6,503 nt of DNA from an uncultured Lachnospiraceae bacterium (GTDB lineage Bacteria; Bacillota; Clostridia; Lachnospirales; Lachnospiraceae), in assembly GCA_945643825.1 (NCBI GenBank), contig CALZEZ010000084.1, positions 1 through 6,503 on the forward strand, read 5' to 3'. Position numbers and translations under genes: made by a program. Every line of letters begins with the position of its first letter. The first letter of the stretch is position 1. Under the pieces are notes generated by a model. It was not told where the DNA came from. It did no database searches and worked only from the letters and a program-made list of their open reading frames with translations. Positions 5,722-6,503 of this stretch are shown here, piece by piece.

Positions 5722-6503
5722 TTATGCCCCCCAATCCTCATCCAGCCAGTTGCGCAATAAAACAGCTGCCGCCTCGGGATTCTCATCCACAAACTTCTCG
5801 ATTAACAGACGAATCTCAGATTTTGTCTCCGCTTCAATATTGCCAAGTGTTTCATCGGGCGTGGACTGCAGCAGGTTCTCTACAGAAAGCTCCTCTTCCT
5901 CCTCCACCGGCTTCGCACTCTTCATGCTTCGCAGAACAACAAAACCAAGCAAGCCTAAGATCACAAAAATAAGAATGATCTGTACGATATCCGTAAGTCC
6001 GATTCCCATTCCCTCTGCATCAATGAACCAGTTCTCCGAGTAGGCCATAATGGTAATCCTGTCCTGCGCAATACCGGTAGCATTCGCCACCATCTGGTAC
6101 ATCTCCGGATCAATCTCCAGCTTGGTTCTCTCATTGTTTGCAGCCTTATACTCCTCCCACGTTATGCCATCTAATAAGCCCTGCTTCTTCGCATCCTCCT
6201 CGGTGAGGATATTGTAAGAAATTGCGGTTGCAGCGAGTGAGGAATTCTCATACTTGATCACTCCGGGTCCGATAACTTCGCTCTCAATGGTCTCATTGGG
6301 AACATATTTGTAATCCTCCTCTGTTGTCGAAGAGTTGGAATTCTCAAAATCCTGGTACATATATGTAGTCCGGTCGTTATTCAGGTTGGAATCCGTTCCT
6401 GGCACACCACCGTTTCCGTTTGTCGACTCTGAATTATAAATATGTGCTTCCGCATAGAGTCCCTGGGTCATTCCCTCCGGTGCAGAATAGGTATGCTTTG
6501 TTT
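5722..6503 (-). CDS. fliF: Flagellar MS-ring protein FliF, C-terminal part (5' end outside window)
   Basis: FliF forms the MS ring in the cytoplasmic membrane, the base on which the rotor and export gate are built. The visible part is 259 codons read in from the window edge, ending at TAA (5724-5722). It contains, in order: a periplasmic stretch with the GGVPGTDSN motif typical of FliF (about 6411-6385); a polar, Asn/Ser/Glu-rich linker; a second conserved periplasmic segment ending near SENWF; one strong membrane helix (about 5988-5923, DIVQIILIFVILGLLGFVVL); an acidic cytoplasmic linker with five Glu in a row; and the FliG-binding tail (about 5826-5725) with KSEIRLLIEKF, NPEAAAVLLRNWL and a final DEDW. 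The first membrane helix and the ring-building domains lie upstream of the window. No frameshift is seen. The stop is 2 nt before the preferred fliG start, so the two are probably translationally coupled. The ATG at 6471 is an internal Met, not the start. Confidence 0.97.
   Translation of the reverse strand, partial: TKHTYSAPEGMTQGLYAEAHIYNSESTNGNGGVPGTDSNLNNDRTTYMYQDFENSNSSTTEEDYKYVPNETIESEVIGPGVIKYENSSLAATAISYNILTEEDAKKQGLLDGITWEEYKAANNERTKLEIDPEMYQMVANATGIAQDRITIMAYSENWFIDAEGMGIGLTDIVQIILIFVILGLLGFVVLRSMKSAKPVEEEEELSVENLLQSTPDETLGNIEAETKSEIRLLIEKFVDENPEAAAVLLRNWLDEDWGA
5727..5732 (-). promoter_or_regulatory. G-rich ribosome binding site of fliG
   Basis: A run of six G lies seven bases upstream of ATG 5719 and overlaps the last codons of fliF. 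It is not a canonical AGGAGG but can pair in part with the CCUCC of 16S rRNA. It supports ATG 5719 over TTG 5734 and ATG 5713. Confidence 0.55.

Noticed and set aside
1..6503. CRISPR array, mobile element, tRNA/rRNA, toxin-antitoxin or defence system
   Set aside because: No spaced repeats, transposase, terminal inverted repeats, RNA-gene-like sequence or matching small genes are visible; the window is almost fully filled by flagellar coding sequence.

Overview
The window is a stretch of a bacterial flagellar (fla/che-type) operon. Every gene is on the minus strand, so it reads from high to low coordinates. The order is fliF (3' part), fliG, fliH, fliI, fliJ, a motE/ylxF-type gene, then fliK (5' part). 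Nothing on the plus strand looks like a gene. The long plus-strand frames are antisense shadows.

This gene order, with a membrane-anchored MgtE-N/MotE-like gene between fliJ and fliK, is the Firmicutes arrangement (ylxF in Bacillus). The moderate base composition, purine-rich Shine-Dalgarno sites, GTG and TTG starts, and the style of FliF, FliG and FliK suggest a motile Clostridia, probably in or near Lachnospiraceae (Roseburia/Eubacterium/Butyrivibrio-like). That placement is inference from protein style; no marker gene is present.

Layout: 6503-5722 encodes the C-terminal part of the MS-ring protein FliF, with its last membrane helix and FliG-binding tail. 5719-4703 encodes the rotor/switch protein FliG. 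4728-3826 encodes FliH, 3820-2510 the export ATPase FliI and 2508-2050 the export stalk protein FliJ; together these form the cytoplasmic ATPase complex of the flagellar type III secretion system. 2028-1123 encodes a single-pass membrane protein with a basic cytoplasmic N-terminus, a coiled coil and a MotE/MgtE-N-like C-terminal domain. 1032-1 encodes the first 344 residues of FliK, the hook-length ruler, and is cut just as its conserved C-terminal domain begins.

The genes abut or overlap (gaps of 1 to 21 nt, or overlaps) except for a 90-nt spacer between motE and fliK. That spacer holds an AT-rich inverted repeat built from two copies of TTTTCGAAAA and a strong fliK ribosome binding site. 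The tight packing implies co-transcription and translational coupling. No promoter or canonical terminator is visible; the promoter is probably upstream of fliF, outside the window.

I see no mobile element, CRISPR array, RNA gene or defence system. This is a mostly ordinary housekeeping motility locus. The points most worth a second look are the motE-like protein, the spacer hairpin, the non-ATG starts and the distinctive helical N-terminal part of FliK.
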